Assembly: GCA_027943245.1 (NCBI GenBank)
Contig: JANDJZ010000277.1
Span: forward strand, 1 to 64,000
DNA length: 64,000 bases
Origin: Acanthamoeba sp. SK_2022b
Taxonomy: Eukaryota > Discosea > Longamoebia > Acanthamoebidae
Reading direction: 5' to 3'
Part shown: in pieces, positions 1 through 10,510 of the stretch
How positions within the stretch are numbered: the stretch's first letter is position 1
Layout of the letters: the number at the start of each line of letters is the position of its first letter
The notes under the pieces: model-generated
The model's database searches: none
The model's input: the letters and a program-made list of their open reading frames with translations, nothing else
Told to the model about the DNA's origin: nothing
Translations under genes and position numbers: made by a program

Positions 1-637
1 AACCGCGCGCGTGCGCAACGACTCTGGTGTGAGACAGGGCAGGTCTACACTCAAACTCGGTTGAGGGGTGTGGTGGGGCACCATGTGAGCCCCGGGGTAC
101 TGTCCGTACGCCGGCGCGGGCTTGGCCGTCAGTGCAGGCTCGGTCCATCCTGGCCAAGCCATCAACGCCATCAACGGTCAGAGCAATGCGTGAGCGAAGA
201 GAGGCACTCGACCCTCACAGGCAAGCTCGAGTAGTGCGTGTGCGTTTGTGTGTGTAGCTCCCAGAGGGGAGCGAGCTGCCTACCTGGCTGCTGGAGAGCG
301 AAGAGGTGGGGCGACGCTGCACCGGCGGCCTGTTGCTGCTGCTGGCGACGAGAGACGAACACCTGCGGAGCTGTGCTCGTTATCTGCGTCTGAATGTGTC
401 CGCCTGTGCAGAAAACAAGGAAGGCAAGAAGAACAAGAAGACCATTCACGATAAGTAACTAGAACGTCGTTCCATGGATCGGTGCGGTGTTTTGTGGATT
501 CGCATCTTCTTGGAAGATGCAAACGACAGAGCTAACGTCTCGCTATTCATACCCGAGGTGGAATAAAATAGAATCGGTTGCTGGGCCGCTGCTGGTCCAT
601 ACGAGACGCCGTAGCCACCTCCTGCAGGGGCGTGCAT
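1..637 (-). CDS. Q/P-rich protein, 5' part only (runs off the left edge)
   Basis: Three exons join in phase on the minus strand: 637-460, 403-284 and 149-49. They are bounded by GT/AG sites and the last donor lies at 48-47, so the gene continues beyond the window. The start is the ATG at 637. The visible ~133 residues open with a Gly/Ala/Tyr-rich stretch, include SSKKMRIH, a run of five Gln and a Pro/His/Gln-rich segment. They look largely disordered, as in many transcription or RNA-binding regulators, but no domain is recognisable. An upstream start cannot be excluded. The exon chain is supported mainly by frame continuity and residue composition, not by homology. Confidence 0.5.
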
Positions 638-986
638 CTTCTTGCCCCTGGCTCGATCTTTCTTGTGCGTGTCTCGCCTGTCTGTTGGCTGATGGACCTT
701 CACCAGGGAGATCGGTCGATTTCCGAGGCATCGCCACAAGAGTGGCAAACAATGCAAGGAATGTCCGCGTGCTTGGTCTCTGGTTGGCTGGCTCAAGCAG
801 AAGTTGGAATTGGAAAGCCAAGAAGGTTCTTACTCTGGTGAGGAGTGAGGGGAGCAAGGTTGATGAGGGATAGACAAGCTGCAGGGGGTTATTGGGAGGG
901 CTTAAACAAGTTGTTAACTCTTTTTTTCCTCCGGTCACTCAAACAAGAAGAGGCCATGTATGCATTCAACAAACGTTTTGGAGCGG
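638..986. other. Intergenic, between a minus-strand start and the next minus-strand stop
   Basis: About 350 bases separate the start of the Q/P-rich gene from the stop of the FAD oxidoreductase. It should hold the 3' end of the oxidoreductase transcript and the promoter of the Q/P-rich gene. I see no further coding signal or structural RNA. Confidence 0.5.
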
Positions 987-2515
987 TTAGACCGTGACGC
1001 CATGCGAGAGGCCCATGTAGGTGCGGAACTGCTTGGCCGCAAGTGGGTCGCGCTCGAAGAACGGATAGGGGGCGCCCACGCGGTGAGCTGCCGCAAGGCC
1101 CGAGATGACGGCGATCTCGTGCGTGTTGACGAGCGTGTAGCTGCCGCAGAACCAGCTCCGCCGGCGGCCCTGGACGAAGCGCATCCACGGCACGGTGAAG
1201 GCGTAGTGTCGCCACGTGTGGGCAAACTGCCGCCACCACTTGCGCAGCAGCACCTTGGCCGGGTCGATGGCGTCGATGGTCCACATGGGCGAGCACTTGT
1301 CGTCGAGGAAGATCGTCTGGAAGATCGTGTCGGCCTCGCGCCGGTCGCGCTTGGCCAGCTGCGGCTGGTACTGGCACAGGTTGAAGCTCATCTCTGTTCC
1401 AATGATCGGCAAGTCAGAACACGACAGGAGACACACACACACACACGGCACGCGCGCGTGTACAGGCACGAACCGATCTTTTCGGGATCGCGTTCGTCGG
1501 TGCGTGTGAAGTACTGGTCGCCGTCGGGCCCGAGGTTGAGCTGGTAGTGCTCACGCATGTAGGCGAGGTCGCTGTGCGTGACGGTGACGTCGTTGAAGAA
1601 CTCCACGTTGCCCAGCGCGAACCGCTCCATGCGCGTGGGCTCGGCAATCATCTTCAGGGCCTGCTCGGCGTCGCACGCGAAGACGATCTCGTCAAACTCG
1701 GCGCTGTGCCCGGCGTCGTCCTTAACGATCACCCTGTCCGGCAGCCGCTGAACCTCGGCCACCGTGCAGTTGTGTCTGAACTTGACCGACGCGCCGCGAT
1801 CGGCCGCTAGCTTCGACTCCATCGTGCGGTAGACCTGGCCGAGGCTGGGGAAGGCGTACATGAGGGGCTTCTGGCTGAGGAGCGTGTTCGGGTCGTATTC
1901 GAAGAGGCGAAGGTCATCGTCGAGGAAGACGCGCGCGATGATGGCGGCCGACACGTTGGGCGTCTGGTTGCCGGTCCCGAAGAAGACAGCCACGAGCGGG
2001 AAGACCATGCGGTTGCGGAAGTCGGCGCTGAAGCCGAGGACGCGCAGGACCAGCCTGATCGGGACGAACACGAACAGCGGCTCGAGCCGGTTGATCCACC
2101 GCAGCACGCGGCCGAAGCGCGCGATCTCGGGCTGCAGCCGCCGCACGAGCGGCGAGGCCGAGTAGTTGGTCCAGTGGTTGTCGCCCTTGCCAAAGGAGAT
2201 GGTGATGTGGAACGGGCTGCCGCTGAACCCGAACTCGCCCATCATCAGCAGCGCGTTGCGATAGGTGGGCGCCGCGGCCTGCACGCCGTCGTTGATGAAG
2301 CTGTCGTCCGGGATGGGCTCCGAGGTGGCGACCCCGCCGGGCTGGGCCATGCGGTCCCAGGCCTCGACCTCGAAGCGGTCGGGGAAGCGCGAGAGGCTCC
2401 ACACGGCGGCCATCCCGGCCGCACCAGTGCCCACCACGCACACGCGCTTGCGGCGCCCAGCAGGCGTGGGATAGGCGACGCTACTTCTCCCCTGCGGTGC
2501 CGACTCGTGAGCCAT
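987..2515 (-). CDS. FAD/NAD(P)-binding amine-oxidase-type oxidoreductase
   Basis: Two exons, 2515-1474 and 1393-987, are joined in phase across an 80-nt GT-AG intron containing a CA tract; the product is 482 residues. Near the N-terminus RVCVVGTGAAGM is the dinucleotide-binding GxGxxG loop, followed by a glycine-rich second motif around PGGVATSEP. The C-terminal half has the FDEIVFACDAEQAL segment seen in flavin-containing amine oxidoreductases and predicted NAD/FAD-binding proteins of the COG2907 type. The substrate cannot be deduced. An alternative 5' structure exists: an ATG at 2629 opens a 20-residue hydrophobic exon (2629-2570) that could splice in phase, through a GC donor at 2569-2568, to position 2491 and give a membrane-anchored form. 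The ATG at 2515 is the simpler start. Confidence 0.85.
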
Positions 2516-2807
2516 AATGAATTAACTTAATCGTAAGAGAGGAAGTAAATTGATTTGTGCGCTACATGCCTGCACAGCCCAGAGGCCTAAGAGGAAGACG
2601 AAGAGTGCGGTGATCGCGTAGAAGATCATTCGCTCAAGTTGGGGTTATGGGCGGTTCTTATGCCAGCCCTCACAAGCCCGCAGCCTCATGCGCGACCAAG
2701 CTCGGCATCTGTACCAAACAAATGGTCATCTTTACGGGTATGTTTGCCACAGGCCCAGCTTCGGTATGCGCGGAATGATAGTACAGCAGAACAAGCAACT
2801 CGTTGCT

Positions 2808-4415
2808 TCAACTTGTGAGGGAATTCATGAAGTGCTGCCGTCTGGCTCGCTGCACGAGGGTGACGCAGTCATCGTAGGCCCGACCCGCGAACCGCGGCAT
2901 CTCCTCGCTCAGCTTGGGCTCCGCACCGCGCTGTAGGAGCAGTTCGACGATGGCCAGCGCGCCCCGGCGCACTGCGCGGTCGAGCGGCGTTCGCTGGCCC
3001 GCCTGGCCGTTGGCGAACACGGCGGACGGTGTAGCGCCATAGTCCAGGAGCAGCTTGACCATGCCGATCCCCTTGGCCACGGCCTTGAAGAGCAATGGCT
3101 TGGCACGGTGGAGGGTCGTCGTGTTCGCGCTGGCGCCAGCGGGCAGCAGCACACTGGCCGCGTCGATGTCGTTTACGTCGACGGCTCTGATGAGGCGTCG
3201 GGCAAGGCAACTGTCATAGGCGGATTGGTCGATGTAGTGTCGCTCGAGCAGGAGGTCGAGCTTGGCGATCTTGAGGTAGTCGGTCAGCGTACACGCCAGG
3301 TCGAACGCCAGTTCGCGGTCCCTCAGGAGAGACTCTGGCGCCCGGTCGAGCACGAGCTGGGCCATCTCCAACGAGTCGCACTGGATGCCAAAGCTGAAGA
3401 GCTGCTCGCTCAACTCGGCCCCTCGGTCGAGCAGCAGTTCCATCACGTTGACGCGCCCCTTCCCACACGCGACCATAGCGGCCCTCCCCATCTGGCCGAG
3501 GAGGTCGATGGAGAAGGCTGGAAGCTCGGGGGCGAGCTCGCGAGGTATTGAAGAAGAGGCGCAGGACGAGTAGCGGGGCAGCACCATACCGCGGAGACTC
3601 TCGACTTCGGGGGGCAGCTGGCGTGGCGTCTGCACCATGAGGCGCTCGAGCTCCACGAGGCTCTGCTGGACCGGTTCGACGTAGCCCTCGGCGGCTGCCC
3701 ACAGCAGCCGCCTCTCCCACTTGGCCTTCTCTAGCCTCCAAAGCTCCTGCTCGCGTTCGATCACGTGGGCCCTGTCTTGCCGCGGCATCCACAGCAGCGG
3801 TCTCTGCAGCTCGATGATCGTCCCAGGCTCGCCCTCCGTCTCCTCTACTTCGTGTTCCTCCTCTTCTTTTGGAGGCTCGTCGGCCAAAGTGGCCCCTCTC
3901 CCGACGGCGTCGGGCTCAACCCCCAACCATCGTCGATAGAGGCGTTGCCATGGGGCAGGGTCCCGCGCCAGCTGTTGCCATCGCCTGCACACCAGCGGCA
4001 GTGCAGAGGCCAGGTCGTGAGGGGGCACCCAGCTCAGCACCTCCAGCATCACTTCATCCGGCAGGTCCATTAAGCCGCTTGACGCCCTGTCCTCTTCGTC
4101 GTCGTCGTCGTCGTCGTCGTTGCCTTGTTTGTGTCTCTTCACGGTCGAGCAGCACACGACATCCGCGTCGCCTCTGGCTCGCTTTTGGCCAGCGCATGAT
4201 GGCCTTGTAGAGGGCGAGGGAGATGCAGAAGAAGTTCTGGCAAGTGATGACGAAGGTAGCGCTATAGAGGTTGCGAGGAGGGGGGTGCGGGTGGCAGACG
4301 GACCAGCGGAACTCGAATGAACTTGAATCGAAAGGTGACTGCCTCCACCTTCCTCCACCACGGACAGCCGCAGATGCCATCCACCGACCTCGACTGCTCT
4401 CTCGTCTGCACCCAT
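2808..4415 (-). CDS. F-box and ankyrin-repeat protein
   Basis: Single exon, 535 residues. The frame extends upstream without an ATG, so the first ATG at 4415 is used. After a Ser/Thr/Pro-rich leader and a poly-Asp run (from a trinucleotide repeat near 4098-4124), residues ~115-163 form an F-box (LPDEVMLEVLSWVPPHDLAS, then VCRRW). The C-terminal half carries degenerate ankyrin repeats with typical LLLDRGA, LLLDYGA and IVELLLQRGA helices. F-box proteins recruit substrates to SCF ubiquitin ligases through Skp1, with the repeats as substrate-binding part; that role is inferred from architecture. F-box/ankyrin families are expanded in amoebae. The lack of introns contrasts with its neighbours. Confidence 0.88.
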   Translation of the reverse strand: MGADERAVEVGGWHLRLSVVEEGGGSHLSIQVHSSSAGPSATRTPLLATSIALPSSSLARTSSASPSPSTRPSCAGQKRARGDADVVCCSTVKRHKQGNDDDDDDDEEDRASSGLMDLPDEVMLEVLSWVPPHDLASALPLVCRRWQQLARDPAPWQRLYRRWLGVEPDAVGRGATLADEPPKEEEEHEVEETEGEPGTIIELQRPLLWMPRQDRAHVIEREQELWRLEKAKWERRLLWAAAEGYVEPVQQSLVELERLMVQTPRQLPPEVESLRGMVLPRYSSCASSSIPRELAPELPAFSIDLLGQMGRAAMVACGKGRVNVMELLLDRGAELSEQLFSFGIQCDSLEMAQLVLDRAPESLLRDRELAFDLACTLTDYLKIAKLDLLLERHYIDQSAYDSCLARRLIRAVDVNDIDAASVLLPAGASANTTTLHRAKPLLFKAVAKGIGMVKLLLDYGATPSAVFANGQAGQRTPLDRAVRRGALAIVELLLQRGAEPKLSEEMPRFAGRAYDDCVTLVQRARRQHFMNSLTS

Positions 4416-4778
4416 GCTGCTCCTTTGGTTGCACCCACCTAGCTTGGTGTGCTGGCCCTGCACTTCGCTCTTCTTTTTCTTGTTCTTTTTCTGAGCACGG
4501 GACAGGAAAAAGGTTGCTGCTACGTTGGATGAGGTCACCAAGGCCAGCTGGACTCGACGCTACACCAAGGGACACAACAACGTAACAAAATGGAGCATTG
4601 CTTGATGGGAAGGGCAGAACACACAATGCAAGAATAAGAGACCGTCATAATTATAAGTCATGAAAGTATGTCCAACTGTTGTTTCCTCCTTCGCAGCTGA
4701 GTGTAAACGAGCGCCTCCCAGGTCCCTCCTCTTCTCCCCAACAGGCTTCTCGTCCTTGGTGGTGTCGAACCCACCACA
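4416..4778. other. Intergenic between F-box gene start and Rab gene stop
   Basis: About 360 bases that should contain the F-box promoter and the Rab 3' UTR. No conserved coding signal is seen on either strand. Confidence 0.45.
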
Positions 4779-5984
4779 CTAGCAGCAGCCACCGTTGTCG
4801 CCGCCCACAGGGGTCGTGGGTCCGCTGAGGTCGACCCTCTTCTGGGTAGAAGCAGCAGGGGGAGGACCTGCACGAGCCACCAAAACAACAAATAGAGGTC
4901 AGCCTCAACGTCAAGGCACAAAGCCGCGCGTGCGGCTGAGTAGCGATGAAAGGCTTAAAGAGTGGAGGTTGAGTGTAGGCATACCCTGCTTGTTCTTGAT
5001 CTCCTTGGCCATCAGCAAGAAGGCCTGCTCGACGTTTGTGGAGTTCTTGGATGAAGTCTCAACGAAGGGAACGTTCAGCTCATCCGCCAGCTGGGAGGAG
5101 CAAGAGAAACGACCAACCGTCAGCAAAGCAGAGAACGCGCGCTTGGAAAAAGGAGATCTTCCAGCGTGATTTCTCAATGAGAAAAGAAAATAGAAAAGGA
5201 ACTTGAACAAAGATGGGCGACGTCGTACCTGCTGGCCTCTGGCCTTGTCCACCACACGCTTGCTCTCAAGATCGCACTTCGTTCCGACCAAAAGCTTGCG
5301 TACCTGTTCAGAGCGAAGACACCTTGAGATGGCCAATGAATTTTTCCATCAATGACCAGCAAATGGTGGCGTACGTTGTCTTGCGCATAGCGCTCAATCT
5401 CCTGGAACCATCCCCGCACGTGAGAGAACGAGGCCTCATCCGTAATGTCATAGGCGATGATGATGCCGTGGGCGCCGCGGTAGTAGGAAGAAGTGATCGT
5501 CCTGCACGAAAGCGTGGCACCCAATAAGCCATATGAAACGAGAAAGACAAGCACCTCTTGTCCTATCTCTCAAACAAATGAGCCTGGCGTCTGGTTCAGG
5601 TTATGAAGACGAACCTGAATTTCTCTGTAGACAAGGGTAAAGATTAGCACGAGTGGAGATGCTAAAAGATGCAACGCACAAAGGTACCCTGGCCAGCAGT
5701 GTCCCAAATCTGAAGCTTCACGCTCTTGTCGTCAATGTTGATCGTCCTGATCTTGAAGTCCACACCGATGGTGGAGATGTACGACTCGCTGTATTCATCG
5801 TCCGCAAAACGCAGCAGGAGCGCAGACTTACCCACGCCTGCAGGTGGGAGAGGAAAAGATGGAAGGACATCGTGGCATTAAAAAAAAGAAGACCTGAAGG
5901 AGTAGGCTCGCGCAGAAAGCCGAGGGTAAATAAAGTACCCGAGTCGCCAATGAGCAGAATCTTGAAGAGATAATCGTACTCCAT
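4779..5984 (-). CDS. Rab family small GTPase (Rab1/Rab8-like)
   Basis: Seven exons join in phase to 603 nt (200 residues): 5984-5939, 5837-5688, 5624-5615, 5501-5375, 5303-5229, 5090-4985 and 4867-4779. The third exon is only 10 nt and supplies the residues after WDTAGQ that complete switch II. Visible motifs are the P-loop GDSGVGKS, the switch I segment [14 protein letters not shown], a G4 motif reading TKCD (Thr in place of the usual Asn) and G5 ETSSK. The C-terminus is NGGCC, a double-cysteine geranylgeranylation signal. Rab GTPases of this group direct ER-Golgi or exocytic vesicle traffic. Exact subfamily is not certain; spacing and the RabF-like IGVDFK fit Rab1/8. Confidence 0.95.
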
Positions 5985-6422
5985 GTGTTGTTTGTTTGTC
6001 CTTCTGAAAAATGATGGTTGGATCAGAAGTCGATCCAGCCCCCTCGCCCCACTTTTAGCGCAACCCGAGAAAATCCCGGTTTTGTTCGCTGTTCAACTCC
6101 GGAACCGCCGGAATTTCGCTTGAGCTTACAAAGCATGCTGGCGTGCCGCCAGGATGAACAAGATTGAAGATGATTCGAGCCAACGGGTGGGATCAGTTGT
6201 ATACCTTTGTACCTGATGGCACCTCCTACGTCTGCCACGCTCTTGTTGATGAATGGGGTCCGTGTGTGCGTCCGGTGGGTCGTCGATTCTTGTAACACCG
6301 TTCTTGGACGCCTGTCGACCGTGCCGTTCGCGCGACAACTTCGTGTTGGCGCCTTTTATTTGTCTCGAATAAAAAAACATAACAAAAACAAGAAACACAA
6401 ATTAGATCTTTGGGAGGACAGC
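5985..6422. promoter_or_regulatory. Divergent promoter region, Rab (-) and SUZ protein (+)
   Basis: About 440 bases between two divergent start codons. It contains an AT-rich stretch near 6355-6400 with AATAAAAAA and TTTTATTTG elements. No experimental element can be assigned; the bidirectional promoter role is inferred from gene orientation. Confidence 0.45.
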
Positions 6423-7344
6423 ATGAGCGTGTGGGATGATGATGAAGACAACTGGGTAACTCAGCTTTTTACTTAATGTCCGTTTTATCGCGTTTTGTCG
6501 CATTAATTTGATTGCTTCGCCACATCTGAATCTCAGCCATCTCTTCAATCGGCAGCCCAAAAGCCTACCCCCAAGTACGTTCACGTTAATGTCGTGCGAC
6601 GCCATCTTTTGGTTTATTAATAATTTCATGTTTATTTGTTTGGCAGGTCCTCTGCCTGGGGTGCGGTAGAGCCTCCTCCACCGGACAACCTCAGGTCACA
6701 CCCTCTCCCTGGTTTGGTTTATGATTTTTTATCAATTTTATTTTTTTAAAAATCAAAAAATCCATTCGTTATTTAGTGACTGCCGCGCTCACAACCCTCG
6801 CTCTGTCTCTGGTCCGATGCAGGAGCGTGCACCCGTATTTTGCCGCCCAACCTACGGTGCGCATCCTCACGCGGCGTGACGCGCCGGCGCCCCTTGGCGG
6901 GGCCTCGTCGGGAGCGCCCTCTCCACCGCAGATACTGCAGCGCGCCAGCGGTACACGCCCATGCCCCACTTTGCCTGCCTTCGAAGCGCTCACAACGCAC
7001 GATCTGACACGGCCGACCGGTCTCCAGGAGGAGACACCACGTCGTCGTCAATGCCAGCGCCACCACAGCTCGAGGGCCGTCTGGCGATCGAGCCGCAGAA
7101 GCCACAGAAGAGCCTCGAAGAGCGAGAGCGGGAGTACGCGCTGGCCCGACAGAAGATCTTCAACGACAACAAGCAGGCGGCCGAGCGCGAGGACCGAGAA
7201 CGGAGGGAGCGGGACGACAGGAACACATCGCGAGCCCGACCATCGGGTGGCCGAGGAGACGATCCGCACGCCGGTGGTCACCGGGGCGGTGGCGGGCGAG
7301 GTAGAGGCCGGGGTGGCGGACGCGCCAGAGGGCACCACTACTAG
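6423..7344 (+). CDS. SUZ-domain RNA-binding protein with RGG tail (SZRD1-like)
   Basis: Five exons join in phase to 564 nt (187 residues): 6423-6455, 6537-6574, 6647-6694, 6823-6950 and 7028-7344. The start MSVWDDDEDNW is acidic. The middle contains the short PTVRILTRR / PPQILQR motif and, after a linker, SLEEREREYALARQKIF, the basic-acidic helix that defines the SUZ RNA-binding motif. The C-terminus is Arg/Gly-rich (RGGGGRGRGRGGG), a typical RGG box. This order matches the small animal protein SZRD1, although the RGG tail differs. A role in RNA binding or turnover is inferred. The gene is convergent with the Spt23/Mga2-like gene. Confidence 0.8.
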
Positions 7345-8034
7345 CAAGAGCACAAACTTTTTCATTGGCTGCCTCTTGCCCCCGCGAACCTGGTACTGAG
7401 GTATGCAAGCCAAGTAAATGAGCTCAGAACACCTACAGACCAGAGCCGTCTCAGCACCTCCCCAAAAACCGTCATCACAAGAGACTACTTGCTTCATTCT
7501 GCTCCGTGCCGAGACAAAACAAATGTAAACGTCACTCTGCACACCAACCGCACACGTTTCACCAACGCAAGACTACTACAACCCCATGGTACGCTTGCAT
7601 AACAAGACACTCAGTCGTCCTCAAAACCATCACAATCTTTATAAGGCCTGTTACGTGGCCAAACATTTCAAAGTTGCCCGTAAAAAGGACCGAGGAGTGT
7701 CCTTTCGCTGGGCCTTTGTTGCTCGCACCACCGTTTCTTGAATGACTGTACCACCTGCCTTGGCCATTTCAGCAAACGCGCAAAGCGCTCTGCGTCCACC
7801 AATCACACGAACGCAAAATGCCAAACAATACACAAACGCATGGTGTGAGACACGCAGGACAACGCTGGAACAACCATCGAGGGGAAGGGAGAGGTACGAT
7901 GAATGGCAGCCAGTGGGTCTCCAGCAGTCGTTCAGGAAACGGCGGTGCGGGCAACAAAGGCCCAGCGAAAGCGACACTCCTCGGCCACATACGCGATGCC
8001 GAGCATGCGCAAGGTTGCCGGCATCGAGTAACGC
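7345..8034. other. Convergent 3' regions with an inverted 60-bp element
   Basis: The 690 bases between two convergent stop codons contain no convincing gene. Two copies of a ~60-nt element lie here in opposite orientation (7690-7748 on +, 7925-7984 on -), so each sits in the sense strand of the 3' region of its nearer gene. Confidence 0.55.
7690..7984. repeat. Inverted repeat pair of ~60 nt
   Basis: The + strand at 7690-7748 and the reverse complement of 7925-7984 share a ~60-nt sequence beginning CCGAGGAGTGTC and ending in GACTG, with about four substitutions and a one-base deletion. The ~176-bp spacer would let a transcript spanning both copies fold into a hairpin. Confidence 0.8.
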
Positions 8035-8093
8035 TCAGTCGAGGGGGCCTTGCTTCTCGTCGAACCATTCTCCCATCATTTGGAAATAACCTG

Positions 8094-8140
<47 letters not shown>

Positions 8141-8722
8141 AGACATGAATACTTCTGGTCACCCACTTCATGCACATACCATCCAAGGTTGCAGGTTCAC
8201 CACTGACTTCGCGTGTCTGCTCTAGCGAGTCAACTGGCGCTCTTGTTGAACTACCAGCTGACTCGCCAGGGCGAACAGTGGAACCGATCGGCGGGTCAGA
8301 GCAGGCCGGTGGCGTCGCGTCTGACGGCGTGGGGACGAGTGACAGAAGCCATGGGGCTGGCCAACTCTGGCAGCGTACTGTGGCGGATGGGCGTGCGTTG
8401 CCGGTGGGGCTGGTTGGTGTTGACGCTGTGCGGCCAGGAGTCGGGGAGTTGCTGAGCTTCTGCTTCTTCTTCGCTGGGCCTTCTTTGCCCTGCCGATCCT
8501 TGCGAGCGAGCACCTTGCCCACTGAAGAGGAGCTGGGTTAGCTCTTAACTCTACGTGGCTTAGAAGAAGAGGAAACGTACAGGGATAGATGCCCTTGGCC
8601 ACGGTCCCCGTTTTAACAACGTCTTCAACCCACAGACATAGGGTGAAGTCCGCGTTGATCTTCTCCGTTATGGGCTTTTGGTGGTGGGAACAGCACGTGG
8701 TCTAAAAGCGTATTAGCCTAAT

Positions 8723-8757
<35 letters not shown>

Positions 8758-9275
8758 AGTGACCAACCTTGATGCGAAGCCAAACCTCGCCTGCACCTCG
8801 CGCCTTGCCAAGCCGGTCATGTGGAAAGTCCACGGCGTTGATGCGAAGCGGGTTATCGTGCTCTTTCAGTTTCTCTCTCCTTCTACACTTGGTACAGCTC
8901 TTAATCTTTATGAAAGACGGCTCAGCACAGGCAGCTAGGTGGGTCACCAGAGCAAGCAAGGAGAAAGGGCCGTACTACACCGAGGGACGTCATTAGTTCG
9001 CCTCTTAAAAAGTAGCTTGGGGAGGTACGAATAGCCTTATCATAGCCGTCTGTGCCCTGGTGGTAGTTGGTATCATGGATCACCATGGACTCAGACTTAA
9101 GTTCATTCCATAGGCTCTCTGGGAGGCCGATGCTGAAGCCCTGGTAGTCCATGCACGCCAGTCTTGGTTCTTTCATGCCTTCTGTGGGTTCCTGCCACGA
9201 CTGCTGGTTCTCAGGGCCCTGTTCAAGGCGTCTAAAAGTGAGCGGCAGCGTCTGCTTCGCGGTTTGGTTCTCCAT
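8035..9275 (-). CDS. Protein with a conserved domain resembling fungal Spt23/Mga2 transcription factors
   Basis: Five exons join in phase to 981 nt (326 residues): 9275-8981, 8934-8768, 8701-8581, 8521-8180 and 8090-8035. Residues ~98-190 contain IKIKSCTKCRRREKLKEH, then NAVDFPHDRLGKARGAGEVWLRI and CCSHHQKPITEKINADFTLCL. The CxxC-basic block, the aliphatic WLRI/CCSHH strand and the final valine-rich strand resemble the conserved region upstream of the IPT domain in fungal Spt23/Mga2-type regulators. The rest is Ser/Thr/Pro-rich. No IPT domain, ankyrin repeats or membrane helix follow, so this is much shorter than Spt23/Mga2. Assignment is by pattern only. The last intron carries a (CA)n tract directly against its acceptor. 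Confidence 0.55.
8096..8139. repeat. (TG)22 microsatellite, intronic
   Basis: Perfect dinucleotide tract in the last intron of the Spt23/Mga2-like gene. In the sense direction it is (CA)n running up to the CAACAG acceptor. Confidence 0.95.
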
Positions 9276-9507
9276 AGCGTAAACTCCCGCTTCGTCGCTC
9301 CTTGGCGCCTTTTATGAATGCGCAATACCTGTCGACTTTATGACAAAATCTTGGCCAATCACCTAGGCCTTTGCGCCCACCCACGATGATTGGCTGGTTG
9401 ATTACGCCCCAGGAGTGCCCCGGTCTACCTCCACGCCTAGTGGTGTGCATGGCAATTGAAAACTCTTACTCATACAGTCTATCGATTGTGCGGAACAGCC
9501 AAGGCCG

Positions 9508-10440
9508 CTAGTCCTTCTTGGCCTGCTTGGCGACCTCGAACGTGGCCTGCTTCTCCAACAGGCGTCGAATGTTGTCCCGCAGCGCGGCCGTCCACTGGGC
9601 GCCCTCCTCCGCCGACTCGCACTCGAACACGAACGTGTCTCGGGACGTGCTCAGCATGAACGTGGCCTCCGCCCTCCCTGCCACGTCGTCAGCGACACGT
9701 CGTCAGCGCGCCTGCAAAGGGCGGAGAGGGGCTTGGGGGGAGGGCGCCAACCTTTGGTGGAGGCGAGGGAGGAGGGAAGGGACAGGGTGAGGAGGGGCAA
9801 TCGGTGGCGGCACGTGCGCTCGACCCTCGGCGAGCCCCTCGACTGCTGCTCCGACAGCAACAGCAGCAGATCTGACGCGTTGATGGAATGGCGTCAGGCG
9901 CACGTGTTACGTTCATATTTCAACCAATCAGGAGAAGGCGAGCGCGGGAGGGGAGGAGCCACAACAACAACAACAACAACAACAACCGGGGAACGCGTAC
10001 CCGTGAACAGGTAGCACTGCACCTCCTCCGCACGCGGCGTCTTACCTTCGACGGAAAAGGACAGCTTGCCCCTGGGTCGTAAAATGGTGAGCGGTTCGAT
10101 CACAGCATTGCCTGTACCGTGTGTATGTGTGGTCGGCGCACCATTTGGTGAGGCGTCGATGCGGAGCGAGAAGCGGACCGGTGGCGATGGTGGCGATCTC
10201 GGCCGAGTCGACGGTGGCAAAGTCGTAGCCCCGGCTCAGCCCCTTGGTCTCGTTCTGGATGAGGAACATGTGGTTGAGCAGCTCGGCCTGCTTGTGCCGC
10301 TCGTCCACCATTTGGGCGACCTCGCACATGCGCTGCGTCGCTTTGGTGAGATTGGCAAAGTCGGGGTGCGTCTCGTTCGTGTGCTTGAGCAGGTCCTGCA
10401 TCGTGCGCGCACACAACGTCGTCGGTCATCTGCGTTACCG

Positions 10441-10510
<70 letters not shown>

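Noticed and set aside
7749..8034. Minus frame ending EECRFRWAFVARTAVS as a possible last exon of the Spt23/Mga2-like gene
   Set aside because: The preceding exon already reaches a stop in phase at 8035; the frame coincides with the 60-nt repeat element, whose other copy has a frame-breaking one-base deletion.
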